NCBI RefSeq assembly: GCF_003581615.1
Contig: NZ_QXFH01000070.1
Location: forward strand, 248,001 to 312,000
Direction of reading: 5' to 3'
Length of the DNA: 64,000 nt
DNA from: Flagellimonas lutimaris
GTDB lineage: Bacteria > Bacteroidota > Bacteroidia > Flavobacteriales > Flavobacteriaceae
Every line of letters starts with the position of its first letter. The stretch's first letter is position 1. Shown here one piece after another: positions 37,390 through 45,537 of the stretch. The notes beneath the pieces were generated by a model. The model searched no databases. It had not been told where the DNA came from and worked only from the letters and a program-made list of their open reading frames with translations. Both the position numbers and the translations under genes were made by a program.

Positions 37390-38100
37390 CTATTTTAAAT
37401 CGGGCCGTGTAGGACGTACTTCAATTTTACTCGGCAAGGTTCGTGGGTGCATGGTTAGCAAATCGATAACCAATTTACCAATATCCTCAGGCTGAATTTT
37501 CCACGCATCCTTATCCGATGGTTCGTTGTTGTTGAAATGACTGGCTACCGAACCTGGCATAATGGTGGTGACCTTGATGTTGTATTGCCTTAAATCCAAC
37601 ATAGCTGCCTGTGTAAAACCGACCACGCCAAATTTGGTGGCATTGTAACCCGCTGCGGTTGGAAAAAAGTTGGTTCCCGCCAAACTGGCCAAGGTCATAT
37701 AGTAGCCTTCGGATTTTTTCAAAGCTTCCACCGAAGCTTTTAGCGTGTGGTACACCCCGTTTAGGTTGGTATCGATCATTTGGTGCCATTTCTCGTCTTC
37801 CATTTGGTCAATGGGGGCAAAATGTCCCACCCCCGCGTTGGCCATCACTACATCCAATTGTCCCCATTTATCGAGAATGGCGGCTACGGCCTTTTTCTCA
37901 TCTTCCAGTTTGGATACATCCGACACCAAACCCAGTACATTATCAGGACTGTTCAAGCCTTTTACGGCGGCATCGGCGCCTTCTTGGCTTCTTCCGCTAA
38001 CGGCCACCTTCATGCCTTGTTCCAACAAGCATTGGGCAATACCGTATCCTATGCCTTTGGTTCCTCCTGTGATGTATGCTACTTTTCCTTCTAATCTCAT
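37390..38100 (-). CDS. Short-chain dehydrogenase/reductase
   Basis: This 236-residue Rossmann-fold oxidoreductase has the NAD(P)-binding TGGTKGIGYGIA at about residues 10-21, NAG at about 85, and the catalytic Ser-Tyr-Lys in SLAGTNFFPTAAGYNATK. It should reduce or oxidise a carbonyl/alcohol; the substrate is unknown. The frame opens upstream at 38157 (ATG), but the 19 extra residues are not part of the fold, and the ATG at 38100 (MRLEGKVAYITGG) is the usual SDR start. It stands alone, convergent with the AddB-like gene. Confidence 0.9.
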   Translation of the reverse strand: MRLEGKVAYITGGTKGIGYGIAQCLLEQGMKVAVSGRSQEGADAAVKGLNSPDNVLGLVSDVSKLEDEKKAVAAILDKWGQLDVVMANAGVGHFAPIDQMEDEKWHQMIDTNLNGVYHTLKASVEALKKSEGYYMTLASLAGTNFFPTAAGYNATKFGVVGFTQAAMLDLRQYNIKVTTIMPGSVASHFNNNEPSDKDAWKIQPEDIGKLVIDLLTMHPRTLPSKIEVRPTRPDLK

Positions 38101-38380
38101 GTTGATTTGTTTTGAGGTAAAGTTCAAAAAAGCACAAGCCAAATACAAAAAATCCATCCTAAAGGATGGTTAATGTTTGAGGAATAAATCGATTAAATAG
38201 CTTTAATGTAAAAAATGGTAGTTTTATGTAATTATCAACTCTTGAATCGAAGCAAACGAAACCCATAGCGTCCCTGAAATTCCCGAACCACAAAGGCTAC
38301 AGGAATACGGTGTAGGTGTTTTTGAGGCTATACCAACTAAATCCGCACTTAAAAAAGCCCTAAAGAAAAAGTACATTACC

Positions 38381-39103
38381 GTGAATGGTACCATTGCCAC
38401 TACAGCGACCTTAATTACCGGCGGAGAGCACATTACCTTATCCATTCCAAAAGAAACCCGGCCTAAAAAGCAACTCGTTTTTCCGCTACAAGTTTTGTTT
38501 GAGGATGAGCATTTGGCCGCCATCCACAAACCAGCAGGTATCGAAGTGAGTGGCAACAAGTTTAAAACCATCGCCAATGCCCTGCCTCAAAACTTACAAC
38601 CCAATTCGCTGTCAAATGCTACTACGCCCCAACCCGTACACCGATTGGATTATGCCACTACGGGTATTGTTTTGGTCGGGAAAACGAGCAGCAGTATCCG
38701 AGCCTTGAACAAAATGTTCGAGGACAAAACCATTGTAAAAACTTATTATGCTGTTACTATTGGCAAAATGAAGAGCAAAGGAGCCATAACCTCCGAAATA
38801 GATGGTAAACCATCAAAAACGGCTTATCAAGTAATGGAGTCCGTTCCCTCGGAACGGTTCGGCACGCTTAATTTGGTGCAATTGCATCCAAAAACGGGCA
38901 GAAGACACCAATTACGCAAGCATTTGTTCGGTTTGGGCCATCCCATACTCGGCGATAAAGACTACGCCTTGGAAGGTTTAATTTTAAGAGGAAAAGGTCT
39001 CTACCTACATGCCTATTCGTTGGAGTTTGAGCATCCATTTACCAGCGAGAGCATACGCATTATAGGTGAGCTTCCTGAAAAGTATAGGAAGATATTTCCT
39101 TAG
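38381..39103 (+). CDS. RluA-family pseudouridine synthase with missing or unusual start
   Basis: Pseudouridine synthases of this family isomerise uridines in rRNA or tRNA. The catalytic motif VHRLDYATTGIVLV (Asp in RLD) and the C-terminal HPKTGRRHQLRKHL are intact. The first usable start codon is GTG 38381, giving 240 residues, but the same frame is open from 38246 and encodes 45 more residues that look like the family N-terminus with its S4-like RNA-binding module (ALKKALKKKYITVNG runs across the GTG). No ATG, GTG or TTG exists in that stretch, which is preceded by a TGA at 38243. The true protein may use ATC at 38246, or there may be a mutation or sequence error. Confidence 0.82.
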   Translation: MNGTIATTATLITGGEHITLSIPKETRPKKQLVFPLQVLFEDEHLAAIHKPAGIEVSGNKFKTIANALPQNLQPNSLSNATTPQPVHRLDYATTGIVLVGKTSSSIRALNKMFEDKTIVKTYYAVTIGKMKSKGAITSEIDGKPSKTAYQVMESVPSERFGTLNLVQLHPKTGRRHQLRKHLFGLGHPILGDKDYALEGLILRGKGLYLHAYSLEFEHPFTSESIRIIGELPEKYRKIFP

Positions 39104-39157
39104 AAAATACCACAAAAAAAGCACCTCGAATGAGTTCTCCATTATACTTTTTCAATT

Positions 39158-39655
39158 TTACCCATTGTTCAAAGGAGAATGATGCTCATGGACCATTTTC
39201 CATCCATCGCTTGTTTTTACAAACAGTAAAGTAATCTGGTCGTTAACTATAACAAGGTCTTCACCGAACTTAAGATGAAAATCAGAGTGAAAGGTTAAGT
39301 TTGCCACATCGCCATAAACAGCAATTTGTAGGTCATTGGCATCAAATTTTACCACTTCGCTTACAGAACCAAAAACATTACGTTCATGTGCTTCATTTGC
39401 TACGCCACCATTTCTATGTTCTCCATTTTTGAATTCCGTAAACTTCGGACCATAGGCATGAAAAGAGATTAACTTATCTAAATCCTTATCCTTGATGCTC
39501 TGTGCTATTGCGCCAAAGGTTTCCATTACCTCTTGTTTCGCATCCGGGAATTCGTCATTGATCAGATCCGTTTGGGCCATTTCCATTTGTGAGCTACAAT
39601 TGGTGGTTAAAAATCCCATGAAAATAATAATTGCTAATCTTAATTTAGGTTTCAT
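39158..39655 (-). CDS. Lipoprotein with SnoaL/NTF2-like domain
   Basis: This 165-residue protein begins with a lipoprotein signal (MKPKLRLAIIIFMGFLTTNC, lipid-modified Cys20), followed by a short linker and an NTF2-like alpha+beta fold of about 120 residues (helix ETFGAIAQSIKDKDLDKLISF; later strands LTFHSDFHLKF and VNDQITLLFVK end with HHSPL). Such domains bind small molecules or catalyse simple reactions, and no substrate can be assigned. It is convergent with the pseudouridine synthase gene. The 181 bp upstream show no gene. Confidence 0.75.
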   Translation of the reverse strand: MKPKLRLAIIIFMGFLTTNCSSQMEMAQTDLINDEFPDAKQEVMETFGAIAQSIKDKDLDKLISFHAYGPKFTEFKNGEHRNGGVANEAHERNVFGSVSEVVKFDANDLQIAVYGDVANLTFHSDFHLKFGEDLVIVNDQITLLFVKTSDGWKMVHEHHSPLNNG

Positions 39656-39836
39656 AATACTGTTTTTATAGTGTTTTTTAGAAGAAATACAGGACTTTCC
39701 TGCACCTGTTTAATCGAATGAAGTAAATATGGTAAAAAGGGCTAAACACTACTAAACAGGTATGTTGCCGAAATATTAAATTATTGTTTAAGAACTGAAA
39801 TTATGATGCGGATTCTTTAACAAATGTTGCAAGCCG

Positions 39837-41825
39837 CTAGTTTGGGGAATAAATTTCTGTGGCAGTCTTAATGGGCAATCCAATATTTAAAAACCCAACC
39901 TTTTCATATAAATCAATATACCTTGGATCATTTCTCACTGGAGCCAAAAGGGGTTCTTCGCGTAACCAGGTGAGTTCCACTTCATGCCGATCAAAAGACT
40001 TCCGCAACCATTTAAAAGCCCGCTCATAATCCTTCAGCACGCAATAATACATGGCAATAAACCATGCTGGGCTGCCAGAGGAAACGGCATTGTACTTTTC
40101 ATGCAGTTCCGACAAGTATTTATCCTTTTTGTTGGAATCTCCATCCATCTGGGCATATGTGGCGTTTAACCACATCAAAATAGGCGGATAATCGGTATAT
40201 AAGGTCTGGATTTTCTTAAGATGCTTCTTAGATTTTTCATAATCCTCGAGGTAAAAATAGAGTTTGGCAGACTCTCTTAAATAAAACCAGTTATCGCTGT
40301 ATAAAAGGTCTGAGTCATTTAACATTTTAACAGCTTCTTTCTTGGAGCCTAAAAACATCAATGCTTCCGCTTTGAAAAACGGGAAAAACACATTGGAAGG
40401 ATCAATTAAAATATGTGCTTCAATTGTGTTTAATGCTTCCTTAAATCTCCCCGTTTTTATAGCGTAATCCAGGGATATAACCGGAGATCTATCGTAGAAG
40501 GGATGATCCAAAATATATTGATAATATTCTTCTACAACCTCAAAATTCCAATCATAAAAAAAATATCCTGTGTATAATTCTTCTTCTGCCTGTCGATTTA
40601 ATGGGTCTATTTCCAAGACTTTTTGTAATAATGCCTTACCATTATCCCAAGCTGTACGCTTATCGTAAAAACCCCAAACGCCACCTCCTAAATTCCAGAT
40701 ATTTGCCAAACTCAAATATGGTTCTACAAAATTAGAATCCAATTCAATAGCCTGTTCGTATAAATCAATTGCATTGGAATACGATTGTTCGTTTGCTTTG
40801 TTCTTTTGAAATTCAGCTTGAAGAAAATAGGAATACGCCTGTTTACTTTTTGTGGGTACTTTTTGAATAGCCTGCAATTCGTTTTCTGAAATAGTGGCCC
40901 TCATATTATTTGCGACAGCTTCGACCACTTCTGCCTGTATAGCAAAAATCTCATCGCTCTTCCATTCCTTGGTATATTCTTCCGACCAAAGATGAACGTT
41001 TGAGCTCCCGTGAATCAACTGAAGGTTGACTTTTATTTGATTACCAGAAATCTGGAGATTACCTTGCAAAATGTTGGTCACTTCCAATTCTTCAACAATT
41101 TCTTGAATGGATTTTTGGGTATGCTTATATAGCACGGCAGAGGTGAATGGAATTACCTTGTCAATAGCATCGATTTTTGTAAGCCTGGAGATAATCGCAT
41201 CGGTCATGCCTTCCGAAATATATTCCAAATCAGGATTTCCTGTCCAATTTTTCAAAGGGAGTACAACTATGGATTTCCCATCGATTCTAATTTCGTTATT
41301 ATTCGACTCTGCTATTGCGCCCGAATTAGAGTAGTAAAAATAGAATCCACCTATCAATAATGCCGACACTAAAAGTATCGTCCAAAAAACATTTTTATTG
41401 ACATTACTTTCTGCAATATCATCATTTTTACCAGTAAGAAGTCTATTAAATTCATCGTTGTTTTTTGATTTGACTTCTCCTGGTGTGATCCCATAAAATT
41501 TATGGAAACAGGTATTAAAATAAGTGGGACTACTAAATCCGACCCGATATGCCGCCTCGGAAACAGTTATGTTATCCTGTCGGAGGATTTCAAGAGCTCT
41601 TTTCAATCGATATTCCCTAATAAATCGGCTGGTAGAAGTATGAAGTAGTTTGTTAAGTTTACGATGAAGATTGGAACGGCTCATTCCAACCGACCGGGCA
41701 AGACTATCTACTCCAAATTGTTCATTATTTAGATTTGCCTCAATCTCTTTGGTCAATTTATCGACCAAGGATTCCCGTAAAATATTTTCTTGAGAATCTT
41801 TGTCAATATCACGGTTCGCACCCAT
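39837..41825 (-). CDS. Membrane-bound AraC-type regulator with TolB-like and TPR domains
   Basis: This 662-residue protein has an N-terminal AraC DNA-binding domain (about residues 20-120; GVDSLARSVGMSRSNLHRKL and SEAAYRVGFSSPTYFNTCF), one membrane helix (about 146-165), then a FlgO/TolB-like beta domain (about 180-320; IVVLPLKNWTGNPDLEYISE) and several TPR units to the C-terminus. This order puts DNA binding in the cytoplasm and TPRs in the periplasm, so it may relay an envelope signal to DNA. Similar proteins are common in flavobacteria; ligand and targets are unknown. It lies just outside the island, ending its start side at the tRNA attachment region. Confidence 0.85.
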   Translation of the reverse strand: MGANRDIDKDSQENILRESLVDKLTKEIEANLNNEQFGVDSLARSVGMSRSNLHRKLNKLLHTSTSRFIREYRLKRALEILRQDNITVSEAAYRVGFSSPTYFNTCFHKFYGITPGEVKSKNNDEFNRLLTGKNDDIAESNVNKNVFWTILLVSALLIGGFYFYYSNSGAIAESNNNEIRIDGKSIVVLPLKNWTGNPDLEYISEGMTDAIISRLTKIDAIDKVIPFTSAVLYKHTQKSIQEIVEELEVTNILQGNLQISGNQIKVNLQLIHGSSNVHLWSEEYTKEWKSDEIFAIQAEVVEAVANNMRATISENELQAIQKVPTKSKQAYSYFLQAEFQKNKANEQSYSNAIDLYEQAIELDSNFVEPYLSLANIWNLGGGVWGFYDKRTAWDNGKALLQKVLEIDPLNRQAEEELYTGYFFYDWNFEVVEEYYQYILDHPFYDRSPVISLDYAIKTGRFKEALNTIEAHILIDPSNVFFPFFKAEALMFLGSKKEAVKMLNDSDLLYSDNWFYLRESAKLYFYLEDYEKSKKHLKKIQTLYTDYPPILMWLNATYAQMDGDSNKKDKYLSELHEKYNAVSSGSPAWFIAMYYCVLKDYERAFKWLRKSFDRHEVELTWLREEPLLAPVRNDPRYIDLYEKVGFLNIGLPIKTATEIYSPN

Positions 41826-41984
41826 TTACGTATCAAATTCCTTTACAGGGAAATAGTACAAGTTAAACAAATAAAATGCAGTTTTATATTTAACTCGCTA
41901 GCATTTAAAGCGTTTCGTAAAATAACTCTACATATCCGGGTAGTTTCGCTGTGTAGAACATCTAGTTTACCAAATCTATTCCCA

Positions 41985-42020
41985 CAAAAAAAGCACCCCG
42001 TGTATGAGGTGCTTTTTTAA
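41985..42020 (-). terminator. Hairpin left of the island, probable ancestral tRNA-Ala terminator
   Basis: A stem formed by AAAAAAGCACC and GGTGCTTTTTT with A/T runs on both sides lies between the AraC-type gene start and the attachment sites. No local gene needs it. Read leftward it would end a transcript coming from the tRNA-Ala gene if the island were absent, so it is probably the original terminator of that tRNA. Confidence 0.7.
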
Positions 42021-42027
42021 TTTTTGT

Positions 42028-42043
42028 TGGAGAATACCGGATT
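42028..42043 (-). other. Partial third copy of the tRNA-Ala 3' end
   Basis: TGGAGAATACCGGATT is identical to 16 bp of the attachment core (42182-42197) and to the 3' end of tRNA-Ala. It lies 154 bp left of the full att copy and stops abruptly at TAACACG. It looks like the scar of an earlier or neighbouring integration. The 137 bp between the two copies have small hairpins (for example AGGACTTAAGGTCCT) but no gene. Confidence 0.55.
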
Positions 42044-42180
42044 AACACGTTGTTCCGTTATATCCAGTTCTGCAAATGCAAGGGTCAGGACTTAAGGTCC
42101 TGGGCATTTAAAACACAAAAGCCGCTCAAATAAATTTGGCGACTTTATTAGTTTTAAACGCAATCCCCTTGCGCTTAATC

Positions 42181-42223
42181 GTGGAGAATACCGGATTCGA
42201 ACCGGTGGCCTCTTGCCTGCCAG
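42181..42223 (-). other. Left attachment site of the genomic island
   Basis: A 43-bp stretch identical to 52559-52601, the 3' half of tRNA-Ala(GGC) from the anticodon loop to the acceptor end. It lacks the 5' half, so it is not a working tRNA. It marks the left end of the integrated element. Confidence 0.9.
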
Positions 42224-42327
42224 CAAGAGGATTACCACACCAAATCAATCCAAATAAATTTATATATACTTGTTTATCAGTATTTTACTAAATTTTGAAT
42301 TCATATAAGTTCAAATAAAATCAGCTA

Positions 42328-42351
42328 TTTGCGTGCAAATTGCGTGCAAAT
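42328..42351 (+). repeat. Left integrase arm-type repeat pair
   Basis: Two tandem copies of TTGCGTGCAAAT, an identical pair of which occurs at 52488-52511 near the other end in the same orientation. They lie 105 bp inside the left att core and directly before the integrase gene. They probably bind the integrase N-terminal arm domain. Confidence 0.7.
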
Positions 42352-42371
42352 TTTTTTTACCTTTGATTAGG

Positions 42372-43589
42372 ATGAATACCAATATAAAACTTTCTTTAGA
42401 TACACGTAGGAAGAAAAAAGATGCCTCCTATCCTATTATTTTACGATTAACTCATTTTCGAAAAACAACTTCCATAAGCTTAGGTCAATCTATAAAAAAG
42501 GAATTTTGGGATAATAAAAATGAGAAAGTTAAGAGAGCGTTCAAAGGCACTTCATCAGTTAGTAAACTAAATAATCAACTCTTAAAAGAAAAGACGAGAG
42601 CGGTCGACATAATTAATGACCTGAACGAAAAGGACGAGCTCAACTTTTTATCCATTTTGCAGCTTAAGAAGAAAATCGTAAAAACTGCATCATTGGATTC
42701 ATTTTTTCAGTTTAGCAAGGATATTGTCAATGAGTTAAAAGCAGCTGAACGTTATGGTAATGCAAACACATATTACGCGGTAATTAAGGTGTTGGAGAAA
42801 TTCGCTGATGGAAATGATATCAAATTCAATGAAATCAATTATGATTTTCTCAAAAGATTTGAGAACTGGCACTTTTCCAAAGGCAATTCTGTTAACAGCT
42901 TATCGACGTATATGAGAACAATCAAAGCGGTCTTTAACAAGGCCATTAAGTCTGATGTTGTTTCTAGAGATGCTTACCCTTTTACACATTATAAGATTAA
43001 AACTACTCCTACAGAAAAAAGAGCCCTTGACATCAAGAGCATCAAATCAATTATGCTTTTAAAACTGGAAGAAACGGATAGTCTGTTTCACTATAGAAAC
43101 TACTTCCTTGCCTCTTATATGCTTTATGGTATTTCTTTTATGGACTTGGCTTTTTTAAAGGTTCAAAATATCATTGACAACCGAATTAAATTCCAAAGGA
43201 AAAAAACATCAAAGCCGTATGATATTAACATTACGCCTCAGTTAAAAGAGATTCTCTCGTTTTATCTTAAGGATAAAGAGAGGTCTGAGTTTATATTTCC
43301 AATAATTAAAAGAGTCACATTTGAACTTCAATATAAAGACGTCTTATGGGCACGAAAGAGATATAATAAAGGACTAAAAGAAATTGCAAAAAAATGCAAG
43401 ATAGAACAACGGTTGACTTCTTATGTATCTCGTCATAGTTTTGCAACCCAAGCTATGCTGCAGGACGTTCCCTTACAAGCTATTTCTTCAATGCTTGGCC
43501 ATAATCGACTATCAACTACTCAAATATACCTGAAGTCCCTGCCGAATAATATATTAGACAATTATAATCAGAAGTTGGTTAAACTGTAG
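42372..43589 (+). CDS. Tyrosine recombinase (island integrase)
   Basis: This 405-residue integrase has an N-terminal arm-binding domain common in Bacteroidota (NIKLSLDTRRKKKDASYPIIL), a SAM-like core-binding domain (about 105-195) and a C-terminal catalytic domain. Catalytic residues are visible in SRHSFATQ (Arg, His), LGHNRLSTTQIYLK (His and the nucleophile Tyr). It should catalyse integration and excision at tRNA-Ala. The frame opens with GTG at 42333 inside the arm-type repeats; the ATG at 42372 is the likely start. It reads inward from the left end, opposite to the mobilization genes. Confidence 0.93.
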   Translation: MNTNIKLSLDTRRKKKDASYPIILRLTHFRKTTSISLGQSIKKEFWDNKNEKVKRAFKGTSSVSKLNNQLLKEKTRAVDIINDLNEKDELNFLSILQLKKKIVKTASLDSFFQFSKDIVNELKAAERYGNANTYYAVIKVLEKFADGNDIKFNEINYDFLKRFENWHFSKGNSVNSLSTYMRTIKAVFNKAIKSDVVSRDAYPFTHYKIKTTPTEKRALDIKSIKSIMLLKLEETDSLFHYRNYFLASYMLYGISFMDLAFLKVQNIIDNRIKFQRKKTSKPYDINITPQLKEILSFYLKDKERSEFIFPIIKRVTFELQYKDVLWARKRYNKGLKEIAKKCKIEQRLTSYVSRHSFATQAMLQDVPLQAISSMLGHNRLSTTQIYLKSLPNNILDNYNQKLVKL

Positions 43590-43720
43590 CCCAAACCATC
43601 TCTAGTCCCAAATCCCTTTAGATTAACTTTCTATTTTAAACCATTGTTTATGATGTTGAAAAGAGGGGGTCCGGGGGAGACTCATAACTTCCTTTTTTGT
43701 GGATAACTTTGGTTTTTAAA

Positions 43721-43880
43721 AAGAGAATGGGGTGAACTCACCCAAATCCTGGGTTAACGGCCCATGGTAAGTATTAGTCCCCATTCTCTTCTAATCAGGT
43801 TACAATGGACCAGATAGAATTTTAGGAATCCCCTATTAAAGGTTTTAGTCAACGTAACCATTTTAAAACACTATAAAGTT
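43721..43880 (+). ncRNA. Candidate bridge RNA in the leader of the IS110-type element
   Basis: The non-coding stretch before the transposase contains a perfect 12-bp inverted repeat, AAGAGAATGGGG (43721-43732) and CCCCATTCTCTT (43779-43790), enclosing a smaller hairpin (ACCCA-aatcc-TGGGT) and an open region with GGCCCATGG. Known IS110-family elements make a structured bridge RNA from this position that guides target choice. The 3' limit is only a guess. This fit is by position and structure alone. Confidence 0.4.
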
Positions 43881-44875
43881 ATGGAAATCAAAGAGACCAT
43901 CGGCATCGATGTAAGCAAGGCCACCCTCGATGCAAGTATCCATTCAAACAAGCGGTCGGCCACTTTCGAGAACACGGAAAAGGGAATGTCCCTTATGGTA
44001 AAATGGGTTTTGGCCAACACTGTCCATCCAAGGGAAATGATCTTCTTCGCTTTTGAGCATACAGGGCTATACTCCGAACGGCTGTCCGAATTTCTCTCGA
44101 ACAATAAGCTGCCCTTCTCCATCATTCCCGGACTTGAGATTAAAAGGTCCCTGGGGATATCAAGGGGAAAGGATGACAGGGTAGATGCCGAAAAAATCGC
44201 AATCTACGCCTATAGGCTCCGCGAAGAAATCCAGCCCTCCCAAGTCGCCCCAAAAGAAATAAGGACCCTAAAAAAACTCCTGTCGTTGCGGGAAAGACTG
44301 GTAAGGCAAAGGGCCGGTTACAAAGCCAGCCTGAAAGAGCAAAAAAAGTGTTCGGAAAAGAAATGCCCAAACTATTGCTAGGGGTACAGAAAAAAATGAT
44401 CAAGGAACTATCCGTTCAAATCGACACCATTGGAACAGAAATGGAGGCCATCATTTCCTCAGATAGGGAAATGGCCCGAAAGTTCGAATTATTGCTCTCC
44501 ATCAAATGCATTGGGAATCAGGCAGCCCTCCACCTAATGGTCTTCACTGAAGGATTTACCAAGTTCAAGAACTCAAGGCAATTTGCGTCATACTGTGGAG
44601 TGGCACCATTTCCCAACCAATCGGGGACCAGTCTGAAGGGAAGGCCTAGGATTAGCCAGCTTGCGAACAAAAAGATGAAAAGTCTTTTGGATATGTGTGC
44701 CAAATCATCCATCAGGCACAACCTTGAAATACGGGAATATTACCAACGCAGAGTGGCCATGGGAAAGAACAAGATGAGTACCATCAATATCATTAGGAAC
44801 AAATTGTTGTCCAGGGTCTTTGCCGTGATACATAGGGGAACCCCATACGTGAACCTTTACGGGCACATTACCTAA
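43881..44875 (+). CDS. IS110-family transposase split by a -1 frameshift site
   Basis: Frame 1 (43881-44381) encodes the DEDD RuvC-like domain: GIDVSKATLD (Asp), FFAFEHTGLY (Glu), and GKDDRVDAEKIAIYA (Asp pair). Frame -1 (about 44348-44875) encodes the Tnp20-type half: IKCIGNQAALHLM, FASYCGVAP and the probable catalytic Ser in FPNQSGTSLKGR. They join at A AAA AAG (44342-44348), in phase as a classic -1 slippery heptamer, to give a fused protein of about 331 residues, the normal IS110 length. Either programmed frameshifting makes the transposase or one A was lost or gained and the gene is dead. IS110 transposases usually come from one frame. Confidence 0.75.
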
Positions 44876-44896
44876 AACATTATTTTTCCTTCAAAA

Positions 44897-44920
44897 CGCC
44901 CCCCACAAAAAGACGGGGCG
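44897..44920 (+). other. GC-rich hairpin after the transposase gene
   Basis: CGCCCC (44897-44902) and GGGGCG (44915-44920) form a 6-bp stem with a 12-nt loop, 21 bp after the transposase stop. It may be a terminator or part of the element end; no T run follows. Confidence 0.4.
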
Positions 44921-45071
44921 GATTGAACGGGAAAATAATCTATAAAAAAGTTGAGAATTTATTTGGAAAGTCCATAGAATACTTACCCAAAACTTCAGCG
45001 CATGGATCCTGGCCCATTTTTGTAGCGTTCGGGAAGAAAAGCGTACCGCAAAAATAGGCTAGGGTGCTGTC

Positions 45072-45527
45072 CTACTTTTTGCCTTTTTCCTCCAGCCATT
45101 TTTGGTACAGTTCCTTTGCCTCTGGGCTTTTTTCAAAGAATGTCCCGTAATGTCCCATGGCACTGTCGCGCCCTTTGATGAAAGCGGCCTCTTCTTTCTT
45201 GGATGTCCTTGACACCTGATAGATTGAAAATCCAAGGACCAACAGGACCGTGACCAACAATCCCCAAGTAAGTTTTATGGCCCAACTGGGCAAGAGAACG
45301 GACCGCTCTACTTTATGAAGAATCCTTTCCATCAGTCTTTGTTGTTTCTCAATGTTGTTATTTTGGTTGTTGCCATACTCTTTTAGAAGGGCATTTAATT
45401 CGCTGGTATCTGGCCTTAATGGATGGTTTTTGAAATCCTCATGAACCTTTTCCAATCGGCCGATACTCTTTTCAAATCCGTTGATCTCCTCCGTCAACAG
45501 TTCCGCTATTTCATCCAGTTTTGCCAT
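45072..45527 (-). CDS. Small membrane protein of the mobilization operon
   Basis: This 151-residue protein has an N-terminal helical region with heptad character (AKLDEIAELLTEEINGFEKS and onward, residues 2-80), one membrane helix at about 88-105 (KLTWGLLVTVLLVLGFSIYQ) and a charged C-terminal tail. Similar proteins accompany relaxases in Bacteroidota mobilizable elements; their job is not established, and docking of the relaxosome at the membrane is a guess. It is the last gene of the leftward MobC-relaxase operon, 10 bp after the relaxase stop codon. About 140 bp of gene-free DNA separate it from the IS110 hairpin. Confidence 0.7.
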   Translation of the reverse strand: MAKLDEIAELLTEEINGFEKSIGRLEKVHEDFKNHPLRPDTSELNALLKEYGNNQNNNIEKQQRLMERILHKVERSVLLPSWAIKLTWGLLVTVLLVLGFSIYQVSRTSKKEEAAFIKGRDSAMGHYGTFFEKSPEAKELYQKWLEEKGKK

Positions 45528-45537
45528 GATGTTATGT

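Larger units (their letters stand above)
43721..44920 (+). mobile_element. IS110-family insertion sequence, ends approximate
   Basis: A DEDD-type transposase gene with a structured leader and a short trailing hairpin sits between the integrase and mobilization genes. IS110-group elements lack terminal inverted repeats, so exact ends cannot be read here. The coding part is richer in GC than the AT-rich flanks of the island. It probably inserted after the island formed. Confidence 0.7.

Noticed and set aside
39106..39140. CCACAAAAAAAGCACCTCG, similar to the left arm of the hairpin at 41985
   Set aside because: The second arm is missing, so no terminator forms. It may be a decayed copy but the match is too short to claim.
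42181..42245. A second tRNA-Ala gene
   Set aside because: Only the 3' half is present; the sequence after the anticodon loop does not form the D arm or acceptor partner, so it is an att scar.
44876..45071. A coding remnant between the IS110 hairpin and the mobilization operon
   Set aside because: No frame of useful length or recognisable protein fragment was seen; the segment may include the element end.
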